From the NCBI GenBank assembly GCA_016704435.1, contig JADJAB010000007.1, positions 1 through 64,000 of the forward strand: a DNA stretch of 64,000 nt, given 5' to 3'. The number at the start of each line of letters is the position of its first letter. Position 1 is the stretch's first letter. This DNA comes from Rhodobacter sp. Its GTDB lineage: Bacteria > Pseudomonadota > Alphaproteobacteria > Rhodobacterales > Rhodobacteraceae. The notes under the pieces are model-generated. The model saw nothing but the letters and a program-made list of their open reading frames with translations. It did not search any database and had not been told where the DNA came from. Below, in pieces: positions 44,573 through 52,410 of the stretch. A program made the position numbers and the translations under genes.

Positions 44573-45331
44573 TCAGTTGATCAGTGTCGGCTTCGTCGTA
44601 TGCGTCACGTTCGAGGGCAGAACCCCCAGCCGCCGTGCCAGTTCGGTATAGGAATCGGCCAGAGGCGCCGGATCGGGGACCGATCCGTCCGGCCGCTCGG
44701 GCTGGCGCAAGTCCCACAGCCGGCAGCTGTCGGGAGAGATCTCGTCCGCCACGATCAGGCGCATGAAGTCGCCCTCCCATATCCGGCCGACTTCGATCCT
44801 GAAGTCCGCCAGCCGGACGCCCACGCCCATCATCACGCCCGACAGGAAATCGTTGACCCGCAGCGCCAGCGCGACGATGTCGTCGAGGTCCTGCTGGTTG
44901 GCCCAGCCGAAGGCGACGATGTGCTCTTCGGAGACCAGCGGCGTGCCCAGCTTGTCGTCCTTGAAGTAGTATTCCACGATCGGGCGCGGCAGCGGCGTGC
45001 CTTCGGGAATGCCCAGCCGCTGCGAGATGTCGCCGGCGGCGAAATTGCGCACCACGACCTCAAGCGGGATGATCTCGACCATCCGCACCAGTTGTTCGCG
45101 CATGTTGATGCGGCGGATGAAATGGGTGGGCACGCCGATGGCGTTCAGCCCGGCCATGAAGAACTCGCTCAGCCGGTTGTTCAAGACACCCTTGCCGTCC
45201 ACCGTCACCGGAGCCGGATCGACCGGCGTCGGCGTGCCATCGTCCTTGAAATACTGGATCAGGGTGCCGGGTTCGGGGCCTTCGTACAGGATCTTGGCCT
45301 TGCCCTCGTACACCTTCTTGCGCCGTGCCAT
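44573..45331 (-). CDS. purC: phosphoribosylaminoimidazole-succinocarboxamide synthase
   Basis: SAICAR synthetase of purine synthesis, 252 residues. It starts MARRKKVYEGKAKILYE at ATG 45331; EVVVRNFAAGDISQRLG and PIVEYYFKDDKLGTPLVS are mid-protein signatures; ISPDSCRLWD near the end binds substrate/metal. An in-frame upstream extension would disrupt the usual start. Divergent from the DUF1476 gene. Confidence 0.97.
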   Translation of the reverse strand: MARRKKVYEGKAKILYEGPEPGTLIQYFKDDGTPTPVDPAPVTVDGKGVLNNRLSEFFMAGLNAIGVPTHFIRRINMREQLVRMVEIIPLEVVVRNFAAGDISQRLGIPEGTPLPRPIVEYYFKDDKLGTPLVSEEHIVAFGWANQQDLDDIVALALRVNDFLSGVMMGVGVRLADFRIEVGRIWEGDFMRLIVADEISPDSCRLWDLRQPERPDGSVPDPAPLADSYTELARRLGVLPSNVTHTTKPTLIN

Positions 45332-45488
45332 GAACTCTCCGATGCGAATGGCAAAACGGGGCGGCGACGCCACCCCCTTCTTTGGTCCGGGCTATAGTGC
45401 AAGGGGCGGGCAGTCGCAAGGTGGGCAGGGTCCGGACAACGGTGCCGGCTGCGGTCTTTGGGCTTGCAGCGCGCGCCCGCGATGGGCA

Positions 45489-45500
45489 TATGACGTCATA
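45489..45500. promoter_or_regulatory. perfect palindrome TATGACGTCATA
   Basis: A 12-bp perfect palindrome centred 35 bases before the DUF1476 start, in the 198-base gap between divergent purC and DUF1476. Possible operator. Confidence 0.35.
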
Positions 45501-45529
45501 CCAACCGATCTTCTTTCCCGGGGAGCGCC

Positions 45530-45844
45530 ATGACCACCTTTGATGATCGCGAGAATGCCTTCGAGTCCAAGTTCGCCCATGACAGCGAAATGCAGTTCAA
45601 GGCCGAAGCGCGCCGCAACAAGCTCTTGGGCCTGTGGGCGGCGGACCTGATGGGCAAGTCGGGCGAGGCCGCGGCGGACTATGCGATCGAGGTCGTCACG
45701 GCCGACTTCGAAGAAGCGGGAATCGAGGATGTGGTCCGCAAGGTTGCCGCCGATCTGGCAGGCAAGGCCAGCGCCGACGAGATCCGCGCCAAGATGGCCG
45801 AGCTTTTGCCGCTGGCCAAGGCCCAGTTGATGCAAGAAATCTGA
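45530..45844 (+). CDS. DUF1476 protein, F1-ATPase inhibitor zeta subunit
   Basis: A 104-residue helical protein matching the alphaproteobacterial zeta subunit first seen in the Paracoccus F1FO-ATPase. It begins MTTFDDRENAFESKFAHD, the inhibitory N-terminal segment, followed by EMQFKAEARRNKLLGLWAA and a helical bundle with DYAIEVVTADFEEAG. It blocks ATP hydrolysis by the ATP synthase. An intrinsic terminator follows. Confidence 0.93.
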   Translation: MTTFDDRENAFESKFAHDSEMQFKAEARRNKLLGLWAADLMGKSGEAAADYAIEVVTADFEEAGIEDVVRKVAADLAGKASADEIRAKMAELLPLAKAQLMQEI

Positions 45845-45861
45845 GCCGGATCGCCGGCAAG

Positions 45862-45899
45862 AAAAAGGCCGCGCCCCGCACGGGATGCGCGGCTTTTTC
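45862..45899 (+). terminator. intrinsic terminator after DUF1476
   Basis: AAAAAG(G)CCGCGC and GCGCGGCTTTTT pair around a 12-base loop, ending in five T residues. Confidence 0.88.
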
Positions 45900-45992
45900 A
45901 TGACTTGGTGGCAGGCGGCGCGGCCGCGTTAACCGGGTTTCCACAGGCTTGCGCTTACCCCTGTGCCCTGACGGGCGAAGGGCGAAGAGGGC

Positions 45993-47915
45993 ATGGCAGG
46001 TCGGTGGCCAAGGGCGATTGCGGGGGCAGGGCAACGGGACGAAGGGCCGGGTTTGCGCCTGCGCCGGGCCATGGTGATGGTGCTGGCCACGGCTGGGTTC
46101 TGCGCGCTGCTATGGCACCGGCTGCAAGGATTGGACATTGCGGCCGTGCTGCAGGCACTCGGCCGGATCGGGCCCATGTCCTGGCTGGCGGCCGGGGCTG
46201 CCACCTGTGCCAGCTTCTGGGCCGTCGGGCGCCATGACGATACCGCGCACCGGCACCTCGGCACCGGGGTCCCGGCCGGACAGGCGCGAAGGGCCGGGTT
46301 CTGCGGCATCGCCCTGTCGCAACTTCTGGGTCTGGGTGTGGTTACCGGCGCGCTGGTGCGCTGGCGGATGCTGCCCTCGCTGACCCTGCTGCAGGCGGGG
46401 CGGGTGACGCTGGCAGTCTCGGCGCTGTTTCTGGGCGGCTGGGCGATCGTGACAGCGGCGGCGATACTTGTTCTGGACGGTCCGTTTCCCGGCGCGGCCC
46501 GGGCCGGGCTGGCGGCAGGCGGGCTGGCCGCATTGGGGGCGCTGGTGCCGCGCCTCGGCCTGCGGGGCTGGCCCAACCTTTTCACGCTGGGCCGGATGGT
46601 CGGCCTTGCCGCGCTGGATTGCCTGGCCGCCGGGCTGGCGCTGTGGCTCCTGTGGCCCGAGACGATGCCCTTGGCGGCGCTGCTGCCTGCCTTTCTGCTG
46701 GCGCTGGGGGCGGGCCTGCTGTCCGGCACGCCCGGTGGGATCGGCGCCTTCGAGGTGGCGCTGCTGGCACTGCTGCCCGGTCAGGACGAAGCGGCGCTGA
46801 TGGCCGGGGTTCTGGCCTGGCGCGGGGTCTACTACCTGGCCCCGGCGCTGTTTGCGGCGCTGGCCGTGTTGCGCGGTCCGCGGGCGGCACGGCGCGCCGA
46901 CGTGGCGGCTGCGGTGCCGGCGGTGGCGGCTTTCCCCGAGGCCGGGCTGATGCGACAGGGCGTCTTTCAGCCGCTGGTCGCGGGCGGGACGCTGTTCGCC
47001 GCCGCGCGCACAGCGCACGCGCTGGTCGTCCTGCGCGAGCCTCTGGCGGGCGGGGCCAGGCCCGCCGACCTGCGGGCGCTGACGGCCCGCGCGGCGCGCG
47101 AGGCGCGGGCGGGCGTGGTCTACAAAGCGCCACCCCGCCTTGCCGCCGTGGCGCGGCGGGCGGGGCTGGCCGTGCTGCCGCTGGCGCGCGAGGCCTGGCT
47201 GACACCGGCCACCTTCGCACTGGAAACCCCGGCCCGCGCGCATCTGCGGCGCAAGCTGCGCAAGGCGGCGCAGGCCGATGTTGCAGCCCGGTGCGAGGCG
47301 CTTTCCCTGTCCGAGATTGCCCGGCTGAATGCCGACTGGGTGGCCGCGAGGGGCGGCGAGCAGGGCTTTTCCATGGGCCGGTTCGAACCCGACTATCTGG
47401 CGGGCCAGCGCCTCTACGTTGCGCGCAAGGGGCTGCGGCCGGTGGGCTTCGCCAGCTTTCACTCCGGCGCCGCCGGCTGGTCGCTTGACCTCTTGCGCCC
47501 GCATCCCGAAGCGCCGGATGGCACGGCCCATGCGCTGGTGGCCGCGGCGATCGCCGATGCCGCGCGGGCGGGCGTGCGCCGTCTGTCGCTGGCCGCGGCC
47601 CCCGAGGTGGCCTTCGCCAGCGGCCCTGGAAGGCGGATGCTGGGCCTGTTGTCCTGCCTTGCGCCGGGCGTGCGGCAGGCGGCCCCCGGCCTGCGCCAGT
47701 TCAAGCAGGCCTTCGATCCGCGCTGGGAGCGGCTCTATCTGATCGCTCCCTCGCTCTTTTCCGTCGCGGTTGCCGGCTGGGACATCCGCCGCGCAATCCT
47801 GCGCCCGCGCCCGGTTTCTGCGCCCGCCGCCCAAGCGCCGCAGGCTGCGGCCGCCAGCGCGGATGACAACGCAATTGCATCGTCAGCGGGCGCGTGGCAG
47901 ATGGGGCGTCTGTGA
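45993..47915 (+). CDS. MprF-like lysyltransferase/flippase (DUF2156)
   Basis: A 640-residue membrane protein. Residues 25-310 have about eight hydrophobic segments resembling the UPF0104/flippase half of MprF, including LLSGTPGGIGAFEVALLALL. From about residue 370 a soluble DUF2156 part has KAPPRLAAVARRAGLAVLPL, LRRKLRKAAQADV and GEQGFSMGRFEPDYL. Such enzymes transfer an amino acid from aminoacyl-tRNA to a lipid head group and flip it. Aminoacylated ornithine lipid or phosphatidylglycerol are candidate products. The region just ahead is slightly less conserved than usual, so function is inferred. Confidence 0.8.
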   Translation: MAGRWPRAIAGAGQRDEGPGLRLRRAMVMVLATAGFCALLWHRLQGLDIAAVLQALGRIGPMSWLAAGAATCASFWAVGRHDDTAHRHLGTGVPAGQARRAGFCGIALSQLLGLGVVTGALVRWRMLPSLTLLQAGRVTLAVSALFLGGWAIVTAAAILVLDGPFPGAARAGLAAGGLAALGALVPRLGLRGWPNLFTLGRMVGLAALDCLAAGLALWLLWPETMPLAALLPAFLLALGAGLLSGTPGGIGAFEVALLALLPGQDEAALMAGVLAWRGVYYLAPALFAALAVLRGPRAARRADVAAAVPAVAAFPEAGLMRQGVFQPLVAGGTLFAAARTAHALVVLREPLAGGARPADLRALTARAAREARAGVVYKAPPRLAAVARRAGLAVLPLAREAWLTPATFALETPARAHLRRKLRKAAQADVAARCEALSLSEIARLNADWVAARGGEQGFSMGRFEPDYLAGQRLYVARKGLRPVGFASFHSGAAGWSLDLLRPHPEAPDGTAHALVAAAIADAARAGVRRLSLAAAPEVAFASGPGRRMLGLLSCLAPGVRQAAPGLRQFKQAFDPRWERLYLIAPSLFSVAVAGWDIRRAILRPRPVSAPAAQAPQAAAASADDNAIASSAGAWQMGRL

Positions 47916-47941
47916 CCCAGATCACCGAAAGGGGCTCCGCC

Positions 47942-48910
47942 ATGACCAAGGACGCGCTTACAGGCACCAACCTTTTCAACATGGGCCTCAGCTCTGGCGA
48001 GCCGCCGGAGTTCTGGAACGTCGACAAGCCCGACAACATCCGCAGCCTCTACCGCGGCGCGGTAGAGGCCGGGTCCGACATCTTCCTGACCAATACCTTC
48101 GGCGGCAACGCCGCCCGGCTCAAGCTGCACAACGCGCAAGGCCGGGTTCGCGAGTTGAACCGGGTGGGCGCGGCGCTGGGCCGCGAGATCGCCGATGCGT
48201 CGGGACGGACGGTGGTGGTTGCCGGATCGGTCGGCCCGACGGGCGAGATCTTCGTGCCGATGGGGTCGCTGACGCATGACCTGGCAGTCGAGATCTTTCA
48301 CGAACAGGCCGAGGGGCTGAAGGACGGCGGGGCGGACGTGCTTTGGGTGGAAACCATCAGCGCCCCCGAGGAATACCGCGCCGCCGCCGAAGCTGCCGCC
48401 CGCGCCGGAATGCCCTGGTGCGGCACCATGAGCTTCGACACCGCAGGCCGCACCATGATGGGCGTGACCTCGGCCGCGATGGCCGAGATGGTGGAGAAAC
48501 TGCCGAACCCGCCGATCGCCTTCGGCGCCAATTGCGGCGTCGGCGCCAGCGACCTGATGCGCACGGTGCTGGGCTTCGTCGCCGCCGGAACCGCGCGCCC
48601 GATCATCGCCAAGGGCAACGCGGGCATCCCGAAATACCACGACGGCCACATCCACTATGACGGCACGCCCGACCTGATGGCCGAATATGCCGTGCTGGCG
48701 CGCGACGCGGGCGTGCGGATCATCGGCGGCTGCTGCGGCACCATGCCCGAACACCTGACGGCGATGCGCGCCGCGATGGAAAGCCGCCCGAAAGGCCCGC
48801 GGCCGACGCTGGAAGACATCAGCGCCAAGCTGGGCGCGTTCTCTTCGGCTTCGGACGGCACCGGCGAGGATGTGGGGCCGAAACGCGAACGGCGTGGTCG
48901 CCGGGGGTAG
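47942..48910 (+). CDS. bmt: homocysteine S-methyltransferase (MetH homocysteine domain / Bmt type)
   Basis: A zinc-dependent barrel moving methyl groups to homocysteine, 322 residues from ATG 47942 (AAAGGGG ahead). TNTFGGNAARLKLHN, GSVGPTGEIF and WVETISAPEE are family signatures; zinc cysteines lie in FGANCGVGASD and GGCCGTMPEHL. The first strand, usually LADGATGTNLF, is cut short to KDALTGTNLF. An in-frame GTG at 47894 would add 16 residues. In Phaeobacter and Dinoroseobacter the equivalent gene was reported to be the homocysteine part of a split methionine synthase; the corrinoid partner is 1.3 kb away. Confidence 0.9.
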   Translation: MTKDALTGTNLFNMGLSSGEPPEFWNVDKPDNIRSLYRGAVEAGSDIFLTNTFGGNAARLKLHNAQGRVRELNRVGAALGREIADASGRTVVVAGSVGPTGEIFVPMGSLTHDLAVEIFHEQAEGLKDGGADVLWVETISAPEEYRAAAEAAARAGMPWCGTMSFDTAGRTMMGVTSAAMAEMVEKLPNPPIAFGANCGVGASDLMRTVLGFVAAGTARPIIAKGNAGIPKYHDGHIHYDGTPDLMAEYAVLARDAGVRIIGGCCGTMPEHLTAMRAAMESRPKGPRPTLEDISAKLGAFSSASDGTGEDVGPKRERRGRRG

Positions 48911-48939
48911 TCGGGGCACCCCAATGCAGCCGGCGCGAT

Positions 48940-48983
48940 GCAAATCTCTTCGAAAGGATTTGCAAGTTCCCTCGAAGGAGTTT
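48940..48983. terminator. double TTCGAA palindrome between convergent genes
   Basis: Two tandem near-perfect hairpins: GCAAATC...GATTTGC centred on TTCGAA (48940-48963), then CAAGTTCCCTCGAAGGAGTTTG-like (48963-48983, arms of about nine). They lie between the convergent bmt and radical SAM genes and may end transcription from both sides. A closely related pair is at 52071-52112. Confidence 0.6.
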
Positions 48984-48990
48984 GATCCTC

Positions 48991-50076
48991 TCAGAACAGG
49001 CTCAACTGGTTGCCGGTCTTGAAGGGCGGCACAAAAAGATCGCAGCGCAGGGGAGGCATCTGCCCGGCCAGCCCCAACCGCGTGCAAGCCTTGTCAAAGC
49101 GTTGCGCGATCAGCCGCGCCCACAGCCCCTCGCCGCGCATCCGCCGCCCCCAGGCCGGGTCATAGTCGCGCCCGCCATGCACGTCGCGCACCCGCGCCAT
49201 GACCTTGGCAGCGCGGCCCGGCACCGCCTTGGCCAGCCATTCCTGAAACAGCGGCGAGACCTCGCGCGGCAGCCGCAGCATGATCCAGCTGGCAGCCACC
49301 GCGCCCGCATCGCGCACGGCTTGAAGCAACGGCTCGATCTCGTGGTCGGTCAGCCCGGGGATCACCGGAGCCAGCATCGCGCGCACCGGAATCCCGGCCT
49401 CGGCCAGCCGCCGGATTACCTGCAATCGACGGGCCGGCAGGGCGGCGCGCGGTTCCATCCGCCGCGAAAGCCCGGCATCCAGCGTGGTAACGGAAATGCC
49501 CACCCGCAGCAGGCCCTGCACGGCCATCGGCGCCAGAAGGTCGATGTCGCGTTCGATCAGCGTGCCCTTGGTGGTGATCGCAAGCGGGTGGCGGAAATCG
49601 GCCAGCACCCCGACCACCTCGCGCATCAGTTTCAGCCGCGCCTCGACCGGCTGGTAGGGGTCGGTATTGGTGCCAAGGGCAATCACTTGCGGCACATAGG
49701 TCCTGGCGCGCAACTCGCGGTCCAGCACCGCCGCAATGCCGGGCCGCGCGATCAGCTGCGTCTCGAAGTCCAGCCCTGGCGACAGGTTCAGCCAGGCATG
49801 GGTTGGCCGGGCAAAACAATAGATGCAACCATGTTCGCAGCCCCGGTAGGGGTTCACGGACCGATCGAACGGCAAGTCGGGCGACCGGTTGAAGCTCAGT
49901 GCCGAACGCGGAACCTCGTTTCGCACTTCGGTGCGCAACAGGCGGTCGTCATGCGCGATGTCCCAGCCGTCATCCGCCGCCTCTGGCCTCAGGGTTTCAA
50001 ACCGACCGGCGGCGTTGGAAGCAGCACCACGGGCACGCGGCCTTTGTCCGGGCAGAAGGGAGGGTGACGACGACAT
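48991..50076 (-). CDS. PA0069-family radical SAM protein
   Basis: A 361-residue 4Fe-4S radical SAM protein. The cluster motif is CEHGCIYCFARP (Cx3Cx2C) near residue 90; NPYRGCEHGC, GTNTDPYQPVE, LAITTKGTLIERDIDLL and MLAPVIPGLTDHEIEPLL are typical of the SplB-like PA0069 group. Substrate unknown; DNA photoproduct repair has been suggested by analogy only. ATG 50076 gives MSSSPSLLPGQ. In Phaeobacter a homolog also separates the homocysteine and B12 parts of the split methionine synthase. Confidence 0.92.
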   Translation of the reverse strand: MSSSPSLLPGQRPRARGAASNAAGRFETLRPEAADDGWDIAHDDRLLRTEVRNEVPRSALSFNRSPDLPFDRSVNPYRGCEHGCIYCFARPTHAWLNLSPGLDFETQLIARPGIAAVLDRELRARTYVPQVIALGTNTDPYQPVEARLKLMREVVGVLADFRHPLAITTKGTLIERDIDLLAPMAVQGLLRVGISVTTLDAGLSRRMEPRAALPARRLQVIRRLAEAGIPVRAMLAPVIPGLTDHEIEPLLQAVRDAGAVAASWIMLRLPREVSPLFQEWLAKAVPGRAAKVMARVRDVHGGRDYDPAWGRRMRGEGLWARLIAQRFDKACTRLGLAGQMPPLRCDLFVPPFKTGNQLSLF

Positions 50077-50233
50077 GGATGAGATATAGAACATAGAGAG
50101 AACATCTACCAGCACCTTGCATCATCACCTCCCTTGCTGTCGGCTTTCAATCCGGGCATGTCGCAATCTGAGAAGTGGACGCGCCGCTTTACGCCCATGC
50201 ACAATAGAGACATCTTTCCTCAGGAGCCGACCG

Positions 50234-50932
50234 ATGGCCGACGACGACGAAATCATCCTGTCCGAACTTTCGGATGACGAGCTTGTCCTGCAGATGCACG
50301 ACGACCTCTATGACGGTCTGAAGGAAGAGATCGAAGAGGGTGTCAACATCCTCATCGCGCGCGGTTGGACGCCTTATGACACGCTGACCAAGGCGCTTGT
50401 CGCAGGCATGACCATCGTCGGGGCCGACTTCCGCGACGGCATCCTGTTCGTGCCCGAAGTGCTGCTGGCCGCCAACGCGATGAAGGCCGGCATGTTCATC
50501 CTCAAGCCGCTCTTGGCCGAAACCGGCGCACCGCGCATGGGCAAGATGGTGATCGGCACCGTCAAGGGCGACATCCATGACATCGGCAAGAACCTTGTCG
50601 CGATGATGATGGAAGGGGCCGGCTTCGAAGTTCTGGACCTGGGCATCAACAACTCGGTCGAGAAGTATCTTGATGCGCTGGAAAAAGAGCAGCCCGATAT
50701 CCTGGGCATGTCGGCCCTGCTGACCACGACGATGCCCTATATGAAGGTCGTGATCGACACGATGAAGGAAAAGGGCATGCGCGAGGATTACATCGTGCTG
50801 GTCGGCGGCGCGCCGTTGAATGAAGAATTCAGCAAGGCGATCGGCGCTGACGCCTATTGCCGTGATGCGGCCGTGGCGGTGGAAACTGCCAAGCAATACG
50901 TCGCGCGCAAGCACAACCAGCTGAACGGCTGA
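50234..50932 (+). CDS. corrinoid (B12)-binding methyl carrier protein
   Basis: A 232-residue two-domain protein of the MtbC/MetH-B12 type. The helical cap (residues 15-95, with LYDGLKEEIEEGVNI) precedes a Rossmann domain with GTVKGDIHDIGKNLV; His115 of DxHxxG is the lower cobalt ligand. GMSALLTTTMPYM and VLVGGAPLNEEFS are the SxL and GG cobalamin loops. It probably carries the methyl group between methyltetrahydrofolate and the homocysteine-binding protein encoded nearby. CAGGAG precedes ATG 50234. Confidence 0.95.
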   Translation: MADDDEIILSELSDDELVLQMHDDLYDGLKEEIEEGVNILIARGWTPYDTLTKALVAGMTIVGADFRDGILFVPEVLLAANAMKAGMFILKPLLAETGAPRMGKMVIGTVKGDIHDIGKNLVAMMMEGAGFEVLDLGINNSVEKYLDALEKEQPDILGMSALLTTTMPYMKVVIDTMKEKGMREDYIVLVGGAPLNEEFSKAIGADAYCRDAAVAVETAKQYVARKHNQLNG

Positions 50933-50952
50933 GGTCTGGTGCAGGTTTCGGA

Positions 50953-50977
50953 AGGCCCCGGGGATTTTCCGGGGCCT
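50953..50977 (+). terminator. hairpin after the corrinoid gene
   Basis: AGGCCCCGG (50953-50961) pairs with CCGGGGCCT (50969-50977) around a 7-base loop. The T content after it is low, so it may act with Rho. Confidence 0.6.
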
Positions 50978-51041
50978 CATTCATTCGTGACTTGGATTCT
51001 GCGGCCCCAGGGCACAAATTGAAGGAAAGGAGGGCGATGAT

Positions 51042-51197
51042 ATGCCACTGACACATTTCCTTGGCCTGCTTGCGCTGGTGATCCTGGCCGCCGCCGCGAC
51101 GCTGGCACTGGCATTCTGGGCCAAGATCCCGCTGCTGGCGATTGCCGTGGCGGCGCTGGCGGGCAGCGTCATTCTTGGTGTCCGGCAGTGGCGCTGA
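51042..51197 (+). CDS. small two-helix membrane protein, 51 aa
   Basis: A strong AAGGAGGG (51027-51034) precedes ATG 51042. The product MPLTHFLGLLALVILAAAA... has two hydrophobic helices (about 5-25 and 29-46) joined by WAKIP and ends VRQWR. Its stop overlaps the GTG start of the DUF1638 gene (51188), so both should be translated together. No family recognised. Location between the corrinoid gene and DUF1638 suggests a membrane role for that set, but this is inference. Confidence 0.7.
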   Translation: MPLTHFLGLLALVILAAAATLALAFWAKIPLLAIAVAALAGSVILGVRQWR

Positions 51198-51835
51198 CGC
51201 CTGAAGACGATCATCTGACCGAAGAGGGCCTGGCACCGTTACAGGACGGCCGGGTTCTATTGATCGCCTGCGGCGCGCTGGCGCATGAAATTCTGGCGCT
51301 GAAGGCTGCGAATGGCTGGACCCATCTCGATCTGCAGTGCCTGCCTGCGAAACTGCACCTCTGGCCGGATCGGATCGTGACGGCGGTCGAAGAGGCGGTG
51401 CTGGAAAGAGGCGCCGACTATGCCGGCGTCTTCGTCGTCTATGCCGATTGTGGAACTGGCGGGCTGTTGCAGAAGAAATGCAGGGAACTGGGTGTCGAAA
51501 TGGTCGAGGGCCCGCATTGCTATTCGTTCTATGAAGGAAATGAGGTCTTTGCGGCCAAGGCCGAGGATGAATTCACCGCCTTCTACCTTACCGATTTCCT
51601 GGTGCGGCAGTTCGACGCCTTTGTCTGGAAGCCGATGGGCCTGGATCGCCACCCCGAGCTGCGCGACATGTATTTCGGCAATTACACCAAGCTGGTCTAT
51701 CAAGCCCAGCTGGACGATCCTGCATTGGACACCAAAGCGCGCGACTGCGCGGCGCGTCTGGGGTTGGCGTATGAACGGCGGCTGACCGGCTATGGCGATC
51801 TGGCGACGACGCTGTCGCGGGTGGCATCGCGGTAG
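51188..51835 (+). CDS. DUF1638 family protein
   Basis: A 215-residue soluble protein: VLLIACGALAHEI, LPAKLHLWPDRI, VFVVYADCGTGGLLQ, MVEGPHCYSFYEG and FLVRQFDAFVWKPMGL. Conserved Cys residues (in IACGA, ADCGTG, PHCYSF) fit a metal site. DUF1638 also occurs next to corrinoid methyltransferases in methanogens, so a part in corrinoid methyl transfer or its repair is likely but untested. Start is GTG 51188 inside the small membrane protein gene; its end overlaps the RHH gene on the other strand by 46 bases. Confidence 0.85.
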   Translation: MALTPEDDHLTEEGLAPLQDGRVLLIACGALAHEILALKAANGWTHLDLQCLPAKLHLWPDRIVTAVEEAVLERGADYAGVFVVYADCGTGGLLQKKCRELGVEMVEGPHCYSFYEGNEVFAAKAEDEFTAFYLTDFLVRQFDAFVWKPMGLDRHPELRDMYFGNYTKLVYQAQLDDPALDTKARDCAARLGLAYERRLTGYGDLATTLSRVASR

Positions 51836-52038
51836 CGGGCCAGCACGAAGAGGCGGATGGCCGAGGCAAGCCCTTCGTCGCCACTGCGTGCATCGTCGAT
51901 TTCGGCGGCAAGCTGGTTCAGCGGCATATCCCGCTCGACGGCGATGGCCCGGAATGCTTCCCAGAACGCGCCTTCCAGCGACACGCTGGTGCGGTGGCCG
52001 TGCAGGGTGAGCGAGCGTTTGATGGGGCGGGCAGTCAT
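51790..52038 (-). CDS. ribbon-helix-helix domain protein
   Basis: An 82-residue protein starting MTARPIKRSLTLHGHRTSVS, then LEGAFWEAFRAIAVER and MPLNQLAAEID. The basic KRSLTLHGHRTSVSLE strand followed by two helices is the RHH_4 pattern, seen in DNA-binding and aryl-sulfate-sulfotransferase-annotated proteins of this family. No target is evident. ATG 52038. Tail overlaps DUF1638. Confidence 0.85.
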   Translation of the reverse strand: MTARPIKRSLTLHGHRTSVSLEGAFWEAFRAIAVERDMPLNQLAAEIDDARSGDEGLASAIRLFVLARYRDATRDSVVARSP

Positions 52039-52070
52039 GGCCAAGTCATAGCGCACTGCGGGGCGGGGAC

Positions 52071-52112
52071 AAAATCCTTCGAAGGATTTTGCAAATCTTT
52101 TCGAAAAGATTT
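52071..52112. repeat. two adjacent 20-bp perfect TTCGAA palindromes
   Basis: 52071-52090 (arm AAAATCCTTC) and 52093-52112 (arm AAATCTTTTC) are each perfect palindromes centred on TTCGAA/TCGA, two bases apart. They lie between the end of the 77-residue gene and the start of the RHH gene. A degenerate version is at 48940-48983. A two-hairpin terminator or REP-type element. Confidence 0.7.
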
Positions 52113-52129
52113 GGCGCGGGCGGGGGCCG

Positions 52130-52363
52130 TCACACGATCAGATAGACTGGGTCGCGGTTACAAAAGACGATGAATTGGCCGCAGTTCTCCACCGCACGAA
52201 ATCCCCGACGCCGGACTTCGTTCAGGAACCGGTCGCGACCGACGAGGCGTTCAACATCGCTGACCTTGCGGCGCACGATCCCGCCTTCTGCGGCGCTGCG
52301 GGCCGAGAAAAGGTGAGTGATCCAGCGCTCGGGCGTGATGACGGTGGGCAGTGTGGATTGCAT
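52130..52363 (-). CDS. conserved hypothetical protein, 77 aa
   Basis: MQSTLPTVITPERWITHLFS, then IVRRKVSDVERLVG and FLNEVRRRGFRAVENCGQFI, ending FCNRDPVYLIV. Composition is protein-like, and a mix of basic helices with a beta-type end suggests a small DNA- or nucleotide-binding fold. I recognise it only as a short protein conserved in Rhodobacteraceae with no known role. Confidence 0.65.
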   Translation of the reverse strand: MQSTLPTVITPERWITHLFSARSAAEGGIVRRKVSDVERLVGRDRFLNEVRRRGFRAVENCGQFIVFCNRDPVYLIV

Positions 52364-52410
52364 GCGGGCCTCCCTGACCGGAAGCCTGCCAAAACAGGAT
52401 GAACGCCGGG

